Positions 45,599 to 58,005 of a stretch of DNA of 64,000 nt are shown piece by piece (position 1 is the first letter of the stretch; every line of letters starts with the position of its first letter). The notes beneath the pieces were generated by a model that was given only the letters and a program-made list of their open reading frames with translations, was not told where the DNA came from and did no database searches. The translations under genes were made by a program, and so were the position numbers. The DNA lies in contig NC_134652.1 of assembly GCF_030463565.1 (NCBI RefSeq), positions 15,787,397-15,851,396 on the forward strand, read 5' to 3'. The stretch is from Pelecanus crispus (taxonomy: Eukaryota; Chordata; Aves; Pelecaniformes; Pelecanidae).

Positions 45599-48500
45599 AT
45601 GCCACCGTCCCTCCCTGCCACCATCAACATCCGGGAGCCCCGCTGGGACCAGAGCACCTTCCAGGGCCGGGCCAAGCACTTCTTCATGGTGACCGACCCC
45701 CGAAACCTGCTGCTCTCGGGGGCCACGCTGGAGGAGGCCCGCCGGGTGGTGGAGGACTACAGGTACCCGGGGGGCAGGCGTCCCCCCAGCACCGCTCCCG
45801 GGCAGGATACGGCCTCAGGGCCATCCCCAGGGGTGGGAACGGGAGCGGTGCTGCCCCCTCGGCGGCCAAAGCCAGCCCCCCCAAATTGCCTCGCTGGTCC
45901 CTAAGGCATCTCCCAGCTGCCCCACGTGGGGTGGGGGACCAGGTAGGGCACGGGTGCTGGCAGAGGGTCTCCCAATGGGTGCTACCCTTACCTGGCAGGG
46001 CGGGCACGGTACCCCCGGGGCTGACGGAGGACCAGCTTTGGCGGGCGAAGTACATCTACGACTCGGCTTTCCACCCCGACACGGGCGAGAAGATGCTCCT
46101 CGTGGGGCGCATGTCTGCCCAGGTCCCCATGAACATGACCATCACCGGCTGCATGTTGACCTTCTACAGGTACCTGTCCCCTCCTCACCCCCGGGCCAGG
46201 AGGGTGGAGGGGGGAGCACGCTCCTGGCCCTGGGGTGAGGAGGGGACACGTGTCCCGTGCCCTGCAGCGCACCTGTGCCGTAGGAGCGCGGGTGGCATCC
46301 CCCAGTGCCACCAGTGCCCTCCTCTCTCGGGTAGGACCACGCCGGCCGTGCTGTTCTGGCAGTGGGTCAACCAGTCCTTCAACGCCATCGTCAACTACAC
46401 CAACCGCAGCGGGGACGCACCCATCACCCCCAGGTAAGCGTCCCTCTGACCAAGTCCTTGGGGCACCACGTGCCGGGGGGGTCCTTGAATAGCTTCTTGA
46501 ATAGCAGGGGGCTGTGAGATGGGACGATGGGGACTCGGCGCAGCCAGAGGTGGACACCAGTGGGGCTGTCAGGGTTAGTGGTAGAGCTGGGAGAGGAACC
46601 CAGGTGTCCTGGTGCTATTGAAGGGCTTGCTCTCCCCTCCTTTGGGAAGGTGGTGGGATGGGGGGACCCTGGCTTACCGGTGTCACCTCCTGCTCTTACA
46701 GCCAGCTGGGGACAGCCTATGTGAGCGCAACCACAGGGGCGGTTGTCACAGCGCTGGGGCTCAAATCTCTCACCAAGGTAAGGTGGCCCTTGGCCATCAC
46801 TGGCCGGGGCACCTGGACCCTCCCCGTGGGGTCTCCCTGAGCTCTGAGCTGAGCAGGGGATTCACCCCATCACCTGGGGCAGGGAAGAAAATGGAGGGAA
46901 GGGATTTCCTGGGGGCAGCCACTCTCCCCAGCGATGGCTCCGGAGATGGCCTGTCCCTCCAGCCCCACTCCATCCCCAGGTGGGTCTCTCCAGGCTTCTT
47001 TCACCCCTTGGCCTCCCTCCAGGGCTGGGAGGGGATGTGCGACCCCCCAGACCCCCTGAGCTGTGCAGCTTTCACTGTCTGCGAGTTGCAGGGGAGGAGG
47101 GAACAGTTGTTCCCCATGGGGCTGGGACTCACCAGCGTCTTGCAGGGGGACGGTGGCAGATCTGGGGACAGCCAGCTCTGCCCCCAGACCCTCTGTGTGA
47201 CGTGCTCCCTGCTTGCCCCCCCAGCACCTGCCAGCCATCATCGGCCGGTACGTGCCTTTTGCGGCCGTGGCTGCTGCCAACTGCATCAACATCCCGCTGA
47301 TGAGGCAGAGGTGAGCCCTTGGGCTGGGACGGGGTGCTCGGGCTCGCATTGGGGTTCACCAGGCACTGGTAGGGGATGTGAGGAGCAGTGCCCTGGGCTT
47401 GCAGGGGACTTCCTTCCTGGCCCTGCTGGCATCCCTTACCCTGGGGGGTTGGTTTGAGGGTACAAGCACCCAGCTGCATCCCAAGCGGTTATCGGTTAAG
47501 CCAGCTGTGAACTCCCCATCCCCATCCAGCCCTGCTGAGGACCCCCCCAGTGTGAATGTGGGTCCAGCTGAGACCCCCCCGACTTATTACGCAGACAGTG
47601 GATGGGGAATACAGGATACCAATCTCCCCTGGAGACGTGCCTCTGTGCTGTGTCCCTGTCCTGTCCCTTGATCCCCCAACCCGTGTGTCCTGGGGCCCCC
47701 TCACCCCCGCTGTTCCTGCAGAGAGCTCAAGCTGGGGATCCCCGTCACGGATGAGAATGGAAACCGCCTGGGCGAGTCCACGGCCGCAGCCCAGAAGGCC
47801 ATTTTCCAGGTGGTGGTGTCCCGCATTGGCATGGCAGCCCCGGCCATGGGTGAGTGTCCCCTCCTCCACCTGTGTCTGGGGGCTGCAGCCGGTCGGTCCC
47901 TGGCAGCATGGGACGGGGTCCTATGGCTGGCGGGGGGCTGTGAGCACTGGGGACTCATCTCCTTCCCCTCTCCCCCAGCCATCCCCCCTGTGATCATGAA
48001 CGCGCTGGAGAAGAGAGCTTTCCTGAAGGTACTGGTGGTCCTGGGAATGGGATGGTGGGCAGGGGGACACCCCCTTAGCTTGTCACAGTGCTGGCACCCC
48101 TCGGGGCTGGCACCCCATTGGGGAACAGACACCTTCCCGCCCCCTCTGCCCCACTGACGTGCAGCCTCTCCCTGTCCCTGGCAGCGGTACCCGTACCTGA
48201 ATGCTCCGCTGCAGGTCGGCCTGGTGGGACTCTGGTAAGTCACCCTCCACCGATGGGCATTGCTGCCCCGGGCGCAGACCGAGCCCAGGTATGGGGTCAG
48301 TGCTGCTGGGGGGTCTGCTTGGCAGGGGGGGCGAGAGCCACCCCAGAGCTCCTTGGGGGGATGCCGGAGCTTGGCTGGGCTGGTGCACCCCCACGCAGGT
48401 GGGATGCGATATAAGGTCCTGGGGCCGGGAGCTATTTTGCTCCATCTTGATGTCTCTCAAGCCTGCCATGGGCTCCTGCTCAGCATTGCATTCCCCCACA

Positions 48501-49166
48501 CTGATGGGGACAAGCTCTGCCCCACTTCAGGAGCTGAATGCAGGGTCTGGAGTTTGGAGAGGGCATCCTTACCCCTTTCCTGGCTGAGCACCCAGCACGG
48601 CTCTGGGCTGCCTCCTTGCTGCTCTTGGGTCAGGCCGTGGGTGGGAACAGGTGATTTATGCAGCCCAGCTTCTCCTCTCCCTGTCTTTCCCTTGCAGCTT
48701 GGTGTTCGCGACCCCACTGTGCTGCGCACTCTTCCCGCAGAAGAGGTAAGGACGGGCACCTTGCCTGCGTGTGTGGCTCCCGTGGGGCAAGGCATGGGGT
48801 GCAGGCGGGGTCTGCGTGGGCTCTTTGTTGTGCTCTCTGACTCCCAGAAGATGCTTTTGCTCCTTTGAGCAATCGGAGGCTTGAAACTGTGTGCACACAC
48901 ATGTCCCTGTGCACACGCAGCGGTGCAGACCCAAAGGTCTGTGCTGCACCATGGGGACGTGGTCCCCATGGAGTGCAGGTGGGGAAGGGGTGGCAGCAGG
49001 TGGTTTCCCAACCCAAGGCCACCAGTGGGTATCCCCCCTCCATCTTCTGAATCTGTGTCCCTTCGGCAGCTCGATGCCCGTGAGCCGCCTGGAGCCTGAA
49101 GTCCAAGCTCGGATCCGGGAGAAAGACCCGCGGCTGGAGACCGTCTACTTCAACAAAGGGCTCTGA
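45599..49166 (+). CDS. SFXN3: Sideroflexin-3, mitochondrial serine transporter
   Basis: Inner-mitochondrial-membrane carrier of the sideroflexin family; SFXN1 and SFXN3 import serine for one-carbon metabolism. Ten coding exons: 45599-45762, 45999-46169, 46335-46433, 46702-46777, 47225-47310, 47722-47849, 47979-48028, 48185-48234, 48698-48745, 49070-49166; 322 aa, the usual family length. The start follows three exon bases after the acceptor and gives [20 protein letters not shown]. Conserved signatures: [70 protein letters not shown] and [10 protein letters not shown]. The hydrophobic segments fit the family's about five membrane helices. The C-terminus is YFNKGL. SFXN3 is chosen over SFXN1 by human synteny and the N-terminal wording; both are close paralogues. 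Confidence 0.95.
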
Positions 49167-50090
49167 ACGGGGCGCCCGGGGCGGCTGAGACGCGTGCCGC
49201 AGAGCCGCCGCGCCAGCACACTGCTGAGCTTCGCCCCTCGGATCCCTTTGGGGCCGCCGCCGCTTTCCCTTGGCCGTCGCGTGTCCGTAGGTCCCAGGTG
49301 CTCAGCCCTGCCTCCCGGGATGCCCGCAGCCGCGCAGCACCTCACTGCGCCGATCCCTCTCCCCACGCCTGGGCTCAGCCCCGCTCTGGGGGCCTCCTGG
49401 CTGGCACCCCCGTGCACGTCTCCCGTGCTCACCCTGCGTGTAGTGCCTGCAGTGCACGGGGGAGCGTGGGCAGCGGCACCAGGGACTTTGCGAGCGGGGA
49501 TATGGGGTGGGGAAGAAAATGGTGCTCCCCCAGCTTTAGGAGGCAGCAGACAATCACGGCGATTGAGGGTTGAACCCCTCTGTGCTGAGCCCCCACTCTC
49601 ATCCCCCATGGTGGGGGGCACCTGCGTTCCCCAGCAGTTCAGTGGCTGGCCCCTGGGGATGGCAGGGTGGCTTCTGGAGAGGAAAGCTTCCCCCCAAAAA
49701 AACCAGGGGTGAGTGATTTCAAGTGCACACAGTGGCTCGAACCCCAGGGGGGTGCTCTCCCAGCCCAGGCGTGCGCTCTCAGCTTACCCTCTGCTCTCCT
49801 TTGGGCTGCTCCGGGGATTTAATCTGGCTTTCAGCTCCTTCCATCCCCAGAGCAAATGGCGCATTTTAATCCCAGCAGAGAGTCCCCCTTTTTATTCTCA
49901 TTTATAATGCCATCTCTGTTCAGGGCTGGGCTCCCCTCGAGGGGTCACTCTACCCCATCCTGGAGTCCTTGCTTTCAGGTGGACCTTCTCAAATAGCTTT
50001 AAGTGCACCGTGGTTTCCTCTAGTTATTTTTTATATACATATAATGTACCTATATATACCAAATAATAAAGGCAGGTTGTTTATACAAAA
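49167..50090 (+). other. SFXN3: SFXN3 3'UTR
   Basis: About 0.9 kb from the TGA stop to past the AATAAA at 50065. The last 200 bp turn AT-rich (TATATACATATAATG and the like), in contrast to the GC-rich start. Confidence 0.7.
50065..50070 (+). terminator. SFXN3: SFXN3 poly(A) signal
   Basis: AATAAA in an AT-rich context followed by GGCAGGTTGTTTAT, a GU-rich element. It is the first canonical hexamer after the stop. Confidence 0.75.
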
Positions 50091-50974
50091 CCGAAAGCAA
50101 AGAGAAGCATGTTGCTTGCCAGTTTGTATACTTTGGGAAGGGACTGCCATCAGGGTGAGGATGGGAGCAGGAGGGATGGGCAGGTTGGCTGCTGGGGTGC
50201 CCCTGTGCCCCCCCAGGGCCGGGCTCTGCTCCCCGTTTTCCAGCCTGCTGCCTTTGCAGAAGCGCCGGCTGGCTTGGCGTGTGGGTAAGCTCATCCAGCT
50301 GTCAGGAGGGCTTTTTTTAGCACTGAGGGCTTTGCACCTCGCCACCGTGTAGAGGCCTCTGCTAAGCTGCTGCCCTGGATGCCGCTGGTTTGGCGAGACC
50401 GGAGCGTCCCCCTGGCTCTGCCCACACTCCCACCCCCTCTCGCAGCCCACTCACAGGACGCTCTGCTGCAATCCCGGTCCCAGGCCTGTGCCTGCCTCTC
50501 CAGCGAGGATGTTTTTATCCTGCTTTCTATGCACGGCTATCGGAGAGCACGTCACTGCTGTCATGGGACCCTGGCAAGCCTGCGGGCAGCGGCTGTGTCA
50601 CCCACAGGCCAGGGCAGTCAGAAGGAGCGATGGATGCCCGTGCGAGGAGAGGAGGGATGCAGGCAATTGCGCTCTGCAGAGCCCCTGCGCTGAGCCGGGA
50701 CGGAGGAGCGAGAGTCACTGCAAAGCCAAAGATGCAGCAGCTGGTGAGATGAGGGCCAGGCAGCCCAGAGCCGCCCTGTGCCGTAGCTTCCCCGGCGGGC
50801 AGGGGCTGGCAGAGGGCGGGCAGGGGGTGCTCCCCCCTGGGGGCAGCCAGGAGGACACCTGCACCCAGCACCCACGCAGGGTGGGGGAGCGGATTGGGAC
50901 AGGCGCATCGGGGATCTGTCCCCCTCCTTCTGCTGGCCCCGGCATATTGCAAATATCTCCCCTGAGCCAGCCGT

Positions 50975-51250
50975 TGGCGGCTTATAAATAATGCAGCCCC
51001 TCGCCGCGCAATAAGGGCTTGTCAGTAGCTATTCTGCTCTCATAAATTAAAGATGAAAAGGTACAAGGCTCTTGCCAGAAAAATGAAGACAAATTTTTAA
51101 TAGCTTGCCAAGACACAGGGAGATGGAGCGCTCGGGAAAAATGAATTACGTTTTTATTATGTGTTTTATTGTGGTGTAATTGAACGGGATTAGCTGAGAA
51201 TACAATATATTTCCAGAGCAGTGCAAAGAAAACAAAAATAATGATGACAC
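50975..51250. promoter_or_regulatory. AT-rich island, putative conserved enhancer A
   Basis: About 275 bp of AT-rich, high-complexity sequence in GC-rich DNA with words such as CATAAATTAAAGATG, TTTTTAATAGC, TGAATTACG, TTTTATTATGTG and TGTAATTGAACGGG. Several are homeodomain TAAT/ATTA cores. There is no coding frame or repeat family. Its position between SFXN3 and KAZALD1, near the expected TLX1 gene, fits a developmental enhancer. Function is inference. Confidence 0.45.
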
Positions 51251-51984
51251 CTGCCCCCCCCCCCCCCCCGCTGCCGCACCACCAGTCTGTGCGGGGACAC
51301 TGTCCGTGTGTGCACCGGCTGGGAGCGGGCCCTGAGCTGCCGGCGGCTGCGAGAGGCAGAGATGGGGATGGGAAGGACATTGGGGGGTACAGCAGACTGG
51401 AGACACAGGGGCTCGGGGTGGCTGGGTCTGGCCAATTGGCCGGGCAGGGTCTGGGCTCACTCCAGGAGCCCCCAGAGCTGTGGGGCTGGGGTGCAGGGGA
51501 GGGTGGCACAGCAGCGCATTGTTGCAGAGTCTCTGGGTGGCTCTCACCTGTCCCCACGTCCCCAGGTGGTTTCATGCCACCCCTGAGACCCCCTTTGGCC
51601 TACCCATACAAGCTGGCACTGCTCGGCTGAAACCTGACAAACTCAGCTCTGGTGGGGAGCAGGTTAGGGGTGCTGCCCTGCAAACCAGCCACGCCGGCTG
51701 TTCTCTCCCGGAGCTGGGAGCACTGCTGAGAGCCCACACACTCGGTCACTTCACTGGGCTAGGGGCGACCTGGCCCCATGGGTCCCCTGGTTGGGGGGGA
51801 GAGAAAGATCACCCCCCAGCTGATGAGTTTTAGGGAGCTGACAAGCTCGAAGGCGACACTGCTGCATCTGCGGGGGAGCCCAGGATGCAGCAGTGGATGG
51901 GGGGGAGCCAGCTCATCCCAGAGGTCACAGGCCAGTCCCCAAAATGCAGCAGCTGGGTGTCCCCAGGGGTGCTGGGCGGCGCTG

Positions 51985-52165
51985 GGCCGGGGACATCGAT
52001 TGGTCCCTAGCATTTTTAATGAGCTGCCCGACCGCAAGCTTTAACCTTGCCCATAATGAGGGCGAGCGGCAGCAATTCCTACCGCCACAGCCGGCTCCCC
52101 CAGCCTTAATGAGCTAATCAATACTTGTTCTCAGCTTAATTTCCAGCTAATTGCTCTTTAATGAC
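51985..52165. promoter_or_regulatory. TAAT-rich island, putative conserved enhancer B
   Basis: About 180 bp with at least seven TAAT/ATTA homeodomain cores. TTTTTAATGAGC, CCATAATGAGGG and CCTTAATGAGCTAATC share a TAATGAG word; CAGCTTAATTTCC and AGCTAATTGCTC follow, then CTTTAATGACGCC. GATTGG (CCAAT-type) and AATCAAT are nearby. It is unlike its GC-rich surroundings and is the densest homeobox-motif patch in the window. Probably a developmental enhancer; the target could be KAZALD1 or the expected TLX1. Confidence 0.5.
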
Positions 52166-52169
52166 GCCT

Positions 52170-54185
52170 GGAAATGGGCAGCCTCTTGCAGGGAGGGTGG
52201 GCAGGCTCCCCCTCCCCAGTACCCGTCCCCGGTGGCAGGGGGTGCCGGGGCGTTGGCAGTGGGTCACCTTCCCTGGCTGCGCCCCGGCGCTGCTGGAGGC
52301 TGGGGAAAGGGAGGGTGGCAAAGGGGACAGCGGGCACGGGGCACCGTGCCACCGAGCTGGCAGCACCCTCTGGAGCACCCACCCTGACTGGGGGGCTGTG
52401 CAGCCCCGTGCACCCAGGACAGGCTGAGCAACGGGTCCCCGCACCCCAGGAGAGTCCCGAAGCCCCTCAGGATGCTACGTTGTGGTGGGGGTCCCCGGGG
52501 TGGGCTCATGTGGGGGGCTTTTTTTTGGGGTGCAGGGAGATGGGGGGGTAGAACTGAGGTGGCCATGCATTGCTCCAGGATCTGCAGGCCCCAGGGACAG
52601 GGACAGTGTCACGGCAAGGGGACGGGGCGAGGCCAGCAGTGCCCTGGAGGTGGCAGCAGAGACCCCGCTGCCTGCACCGCTGCCTGCACCGCCTGCCTGC
52701 ACCGCTGCCTGCACCGCTGCCTGCACCGCCTGCCCAGGCACCCCTCTGCCCCTCTTTGCCGGGTCGGCCCCTCGGGCGGTGCGGGAGGCAGGGAGATTTT
52801 GGGGGGGGTCCTGTTTGCTGCGGAGTCAGGGGTGCGGGGGGAGCCTGGCATGTCGCGGGGCGGTGGGAACCGCGCTAAGCCGGCCCCGAGGTGTCAAAGT
52901 TGGCATGGCCGTGCCAGCCGGGGGGGCCGGGCGGTGGGCAGAGGGGGGGCGTCCCCGGGAATGCAACCCCTCCTCGCCCGTTTGGCTCCTGGCCCCGGGT
53001 TATACGACCTGCTCTTGGATAGGGCTGATGGAAAAACCCCGGCGAAAGCGGGGGGATTCCTGCCGGGAAGGAGCCGAGCCGCATCCAGCCCTGCCGAGCC
53101 GCGGGTCCTGCGGGAGAAGGGGCTCGGCAGCCTCCGGCCGGGGGCACCGCGGCAGCCCGGGGACCGGAGCATCCCTCGCCACCCTGAGGGTGGCCTGAGA
53201 GCCCCCCGTCCCTCCTGCTCACAGCTGCAACCGTTTCCCCAAGAATTTGCTGACGAGTTTGTTCTTGGGAGGAATTTGCTCTGGAAAAGCCTGGAGAAAC
53301 CTGAGCCTGGCTGCTTCCCAGCGCGGGCCCTGCCTGCTCCTGTCCCTCGTCCCCGCGGTGGATCCACAGGACATGGCTGGGACCCCCAAGAGCTGCGTGG
53401 CCTTGGGGTGGGCCGGCTGGACCCTGGCTATGTCAGGCTGCTCCGAACGGTAGGAAGCAGAGAGGAGCAGTGGGTTTGAGCCAAAAGGAGGGACATTTGG
53501 TTTATTATCGAATGAGACCCCTGCAGCCCCAGGCAGTGTGCCAGCAGCACTCCCTGCCCCAGCATCTCCCGGTGACATTTGCTTCCGCCGTGACATAACC
53601 CGTATTCCCGTCCCCACCAGCCCCAATGCCACTCGACAACCCTCCCTGATATGGTGTGCATTGAGTCACTTGGCCCAGGGCTTTTTTTCCAGGGTGGGTT
53701 TTATCCTTGGCCTCGACTGCTGGAAGCCCCAGATCCCTGTGGGGTTGTCCAGGAGATCTGCCCAGGGCCGGGGGATGGGTCAGTGAGGGCAGGAGCAGTG
53801 GGGCACCCTGGACTGGCCATGAAGGCTCTGCCATCGGGGCACATCCTGATGACAGAGCTCTGGAGGGATGCTCTGGCTGTGGGTCTGTCGGGAGCATCCA
53901 CAGACTCCTGGCTTCAATGGGACCATCACGGGGGGGGGAAAATGGTGATGGGGAACAATCCACCAGGTAGGGAGGAGGGGGCTCTGATGCTTGAGGCTTG
54001 CTGCACCTGCAAAGCCCAATTTCAGGAGCTTCACTGGGCTTCGGGCAAGTGAGGAGAAAGGAGGGATAACCTGCCAGCATGGGCGAAGAGCCAGGAATGT
54101 GATTTACCCCAGTGCCAGGCCATGCAGGCAACCACCCTTTTCACCCCAAATCTGCTCCCTGCAACCAGAGCCGCAAGATCCTGGT
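52170..54185. other. Intergenic, no gene recognised
   Basis: GC-rich sequence with scattered short frames and one short tandem repeat (52668-52735). No domain, splice-coherent exon series or mobile element could be supported. Confidence 0.5.
52668..52735. repeat. CTGCCTGCACCG short tandem repeat
   Basis: About six tandem copies of a 10- to 12-bp unit (GCCTGCACCGCT and variants). Confidence 0.85.
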
Positions 54186-54199
54186 GCAGCCAGGGGCTG

Positions 54200-54345
54200 C
54201 GCTGATTGAATCAAGGTGTGATTGAGCACAGGTCCTGGTTAAGCACAGGTTAGATCTTCCACCCCTCATTCATAGCTGCTAGTATTTATTAGCACATTCA
54301 ACAGCCTCATTAAGCAGGAGGTTTAATTACCTGCCAGGTTTCAGC
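54200..54345. promoter_or_regulatory. AT-rich island, putative conserved enhancer C
   Basis: About 145 bp of complex AT-rich sequence: GATTGAATCAAGGTGTGATT, AGTATTTATTAGCAC, CCTCATTAAGCAGG and GGTTTAATTACCTGC. Two GATTGA words and two TAATTA/ATTAAG cores are present. A short GCACT pentamer run lies just downstream (54359-54382). Its function is inferred. Confidence 0.4.
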
Positions 54346-54349
54346 TCTA

Positions 54350-56099
54350 TCTTGTTTAGCTGCACTGCACTGCACTGCACTGATCTGCCCATGGCTTCCA
54401 GGTGCTGGGTTGTGTTGCACCACAGCTGGAGCTTTCCCTGCTCCGATCTGTGGCTGGATTTTACCTCTGGCCAGAGGATCTCCATCCAGAGATGTGGCCT
54501 CTCCCCACCTCGTGCATGGCAGACGCTGCAGCGATGCTTGGGTGAATCCAGGCACCCAGATGGGGCGAGTGACATGCCAGGCGCCCGGGCCATGGCACGT
54601 GGGAGAAGGAGCCAGGGCTGGGGTCCTCGTGTGTGTGGGAAGGACAACAGCATCAGGGCCTATCCCCCTTGCCCCACTGCCAAGGGCAAGAGAAGCAAAC
54701 AACTAGCAACCATCGCCGGCCCCACTTTTCAGCAGTGCCTGGGATTTAAGCACTGGCTCTGTTTCTGTGCTGGACAGGAGCTGTGTGGGCTGAAAGTGGC
54801 ATCTGGGGCCAGGCTTGCCCCACCGCTTTGCCCGTTGCGTGGGGCAGGGGCAGGCAAGGGTGCGCTTGGTGCAGGGATGCCCAAATGCGCAGGTGATGCC
54901 TCATGCCAAGGTGAGGAAGCGGGCCATGGCGGGGGCAGCCCGGGGGGCTCAGCACCCCTGGCTGGGTCACCTACAGCCCGTCCCTTCTCTGCTCAGGCTG
55001 TGAACCGGCTCTGGGGGTGCACGTAGGAAAACCGCAGCCCCCTCCTTGACTTTTTCCCTGCTCCGAAAGCAGCTGCAGCCCCAGCTGCTCGGAAACTCAT
55101 GGATGCGGGGCCTGAAAACCTGCAGCATGCTGGGACTGTGCTCGATGGGCCGGGTGAGAGGAGCCAGGGAGGGAGACAGCCCTGAGCCAAGGGGCTGGGG
55201 GCCGCGGAGGGGGAGCGGGAGGCAAGGCCAAAGGCAGAGCCGGCAGGAAACCCCCCTCTGCGGCAGGGGGACGGAGGGGGGGGTTTGGCCGGCAAAGGTG
55301 GATTTAGGGGGGCTGAAGCCTGGCATATTTTCCATCGTCAACCACGGCTGGATTCGCAACGTGACTGAGTGAAAGCCCCGGAGCCCGGAACGAATTTGCA
55401 GGAGGGTGTTGGAAAGCAAAAGCAGATTTTTGCAGCGTGGTGAAGGAAACCAGATCCTCCGAGGGGTCCTGCAACGGCTTTGCTTCGCCTGAGCTTCACT
55501 GGGGAAGCAAATCCCACACATTCCTTGCCTGGAGGAGGGGAGCGGGCTGTGGGATCCCCCCGGCACAGCAGCAAGAGCAAGATGCAAATGCAGGGTCTGT
55601 TTGTGCTGCAAAGGCACACCGTGTCCCTTGCTCCTCGGAGCCAGGGAAACTGAGGCAGGGAGCGGTGAGGCAGCTTGCTGGACGGCTCTGGAGCTCCAGC
55701 CTCGTGCACACAGATTTTGCACTGCCATGGCGTTGAGCAGCCCCAACACTGCTCCTGACGGCTCCACTCCAGCCAAGGTAATGCCATTGCTTGCACCCCA
55801 ATACCCCCTTCATACCTGGCTCCCAGGGTGGGATGAGTACAGACATCCCCCAGGAATTATCCCTCCGTTTAATTACAGCAGCTGCTCAGTGTTTCAGCCC
55901 GTGTTCCCACCCAAATTACATGTTGAGAGATGCTTTTGCCCACTTCCCCAGCCATGCCCACCCCTGGCTTTTTCCCTCCCATTCACTTGTCCCCACGGAC
56001 CCCTGCAAAGTTGATCTTTGCCCCCCACCCCGGTTCCCTCCTGCCCCATGGATGGAGCTGGGCATCAGCACAGGTCCCGATGCACGGCTTGGGATGACC
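54350..56099. other. Intergenic, no gene recognised
   Basis: Nothing beyond short spurious frames and the GCACT run at its start. Leads into the CpG island of KAZALD1. Confidence 0.45.
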
Positions 56100-56374
56100 C
56101 CAGTGTCGGGGCCTGCGGGGAGGTGTCGGGGGGCCGGAGCGGCACAGCCCCGGGGCCGGGGTGCGGCGGCTGGCGGGACCCCGGCAGGGAAGGGGTGCCG
56201 GCCAGCCCGGGTCCCGGTCCAGGGATGGCGGCGGGCCCGGGGAGGGGCGGGGGGACTCACGTTTCGCTGACATCACGGCGGGTGCCGGAGCAGCCGGGGG
56301 ACAGCAGCAGCCCCGCCGCCACGGCCGCTGCGCACCCGCGCCCGAAACCGCCGCTCCCCGCACCGGCACCTCCG
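56100..56374 (+). promoter_or_regulatory. KAZALD1: KAZALD1 CpG-island promoter and non-coding exon 1
   Basis: CpG-dense segment with GGGGCGGGG boxes, ending CACCTCCG with the strong donor GTAAGT at 56375. It is the only CpG island between SFXN3 and the KAZALD1 coding exons. A second donor-like GAG|GTAGGG at about 56563 could end an alternative exon. Start site not visible. Confidence 0.55.
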
Positions 56375-57906
56375 GTAAGTGACGGCTGCCGGCGGGGTGG
56401 CCCCCGGGGGACGCCGTGCCCCTTCCCAGGACTCAGCCAGGACCCCCAGCGCCTGCACCCCGGACTTGGGGAGCCAGAGACTAACTTTGCAGTTATCCTC
56501 CCCCCCCCCGCCGCTTCCCTGGTCCCCCACATCCATCGGGGGCTGGAGTCTGTACAGACCGAGGTAGGGAGGGCTGGGGGCGGGGGGGCTCCGGCACACG
56601 GACCCCCGGCCCCTTTCCACCCCTGGGGGGCTCGGTGGTCTCTGGTAAACAGGTCAAAGCTTCACGGTTTGTTATCCGGGGGGTGCATGTGTGTGTAACC
56701 CACCGACCTGGCCATCCCCATCACCCCACCCCAGCTCTGGGCTGTGTTAGCCCCGGAGGGTGGAGGGTCTGCGGGGTGCAGCTGGGGGGGCTGCAGCCTG
56801 CCCTTTGGTGCTGTTCCCACAGGAGGGGAGGGGGCAGCTCAGCTGCCTGGGTCCCCTCCCCAGCCCCACTCACTTGCGCTGGGTGGCCCTGGGGCAGGGG
56901 ACCGTGATTTCACTCCATCTCAGGGAAGGCAGCCAGGGTGTAACTGGGGGCCGGGGCGTGGTTACAAAGAGGTTCAGTTCATCGTCACCCCCTCTGGGGA
57001 CAGGATCCGAGACCCCACGTGTACCCCCAGCAGAGATGAGAAGTCTGGTACAGATCTGCCTCTCTGCTTACCCGGGGTGGAGCAGTAATGCAGGTTTGGG
57101 GTTTGGGGACAGGGACCCTGCTGTGCCAGTACAGGCTGACCACGCTGGGACTGCTGCCACTCTGCTGACTGCCCACTTGTGCGCTGACTTGCCCCGTGCT
57201 CAGCCTCAGTTGCCTGTGTGATGACTGAGGGGGTCACAGAGCTTTCTTGGGGGTCTGTTTCTTCCCCTGCTTAGGCAGGTGGTGCCTAAAAAGAGGGGTT
57301 ACAGCACAGGGAGGGGAGGAGGACAAAGGCAAGCGTGACCTGGAGCATCGTCCTGGCTTGGCTCCTCTTGGCTGGCTGCCTCCAGCATGGAAAGAGCCCC
57401 TTGTCTGCAGGATCGGCCACTCCACTGAACTTGTCTGGATGGTGAGGGAGGAAAAAAGGGCTCATGATTCTTGCAAAGCAATGGGGAAAGGAAAAGGGCG
57501 CCTGGCTTGAGAGTGGCTTCCTGAGAGGAGCTGAGGAGCAGGGTACAAACCAGCTGAGCCATGACGGTGTAGAACAGCCTGTCCGGCCCCCCACCAGCCC
57601 TGTGGCTCCCCAGGCCAGGGGTCAGAGCAGGCTGAACTCTGTCTGCTGGGCTGTCAGAGAAGAAGGATGAAACCTGCTGGGTCTGGGGTCAGCAGCCCCG
57701 TCCCACCGGAGGATGCTCAGTGTCTTGGGGCAGGAGCTGGGAGAGCAGGGTGGGAATGACATTGCTGTGGGGCTGGGGGTGAGAGGGGCTGAGATTGACC
57801 CTCCCCTGCACATCATGCAGTACTGCAGCTCAGGGCAAGCCAGCTGGGAACCAGAGGGCTGGGAGATGCTCCCTGCACTGGTAACACACGTCCTCCCTCC
57901 TCGCAG
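56375..57906 (+). other. KAZALD1: Probable KAZALD1 intron 1
   Basis: No coding exon or repeat family seen. It ends at the acceptor TCCCTCCTCGCAG (57906), which opens an exon with 99 nt of 5'UTR before the start codon. Confidence 0.5.
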
Positions 57907-58005
57907 GCCAGGATGGCTCCTTGGATCTAGCCAGGGAGGCCAGAGCAGTGCTGGAGATCCCTGTCCAAGTGATGCTGGGACCGGGACAGAGGAGCTGCCG
58001 CGAGG

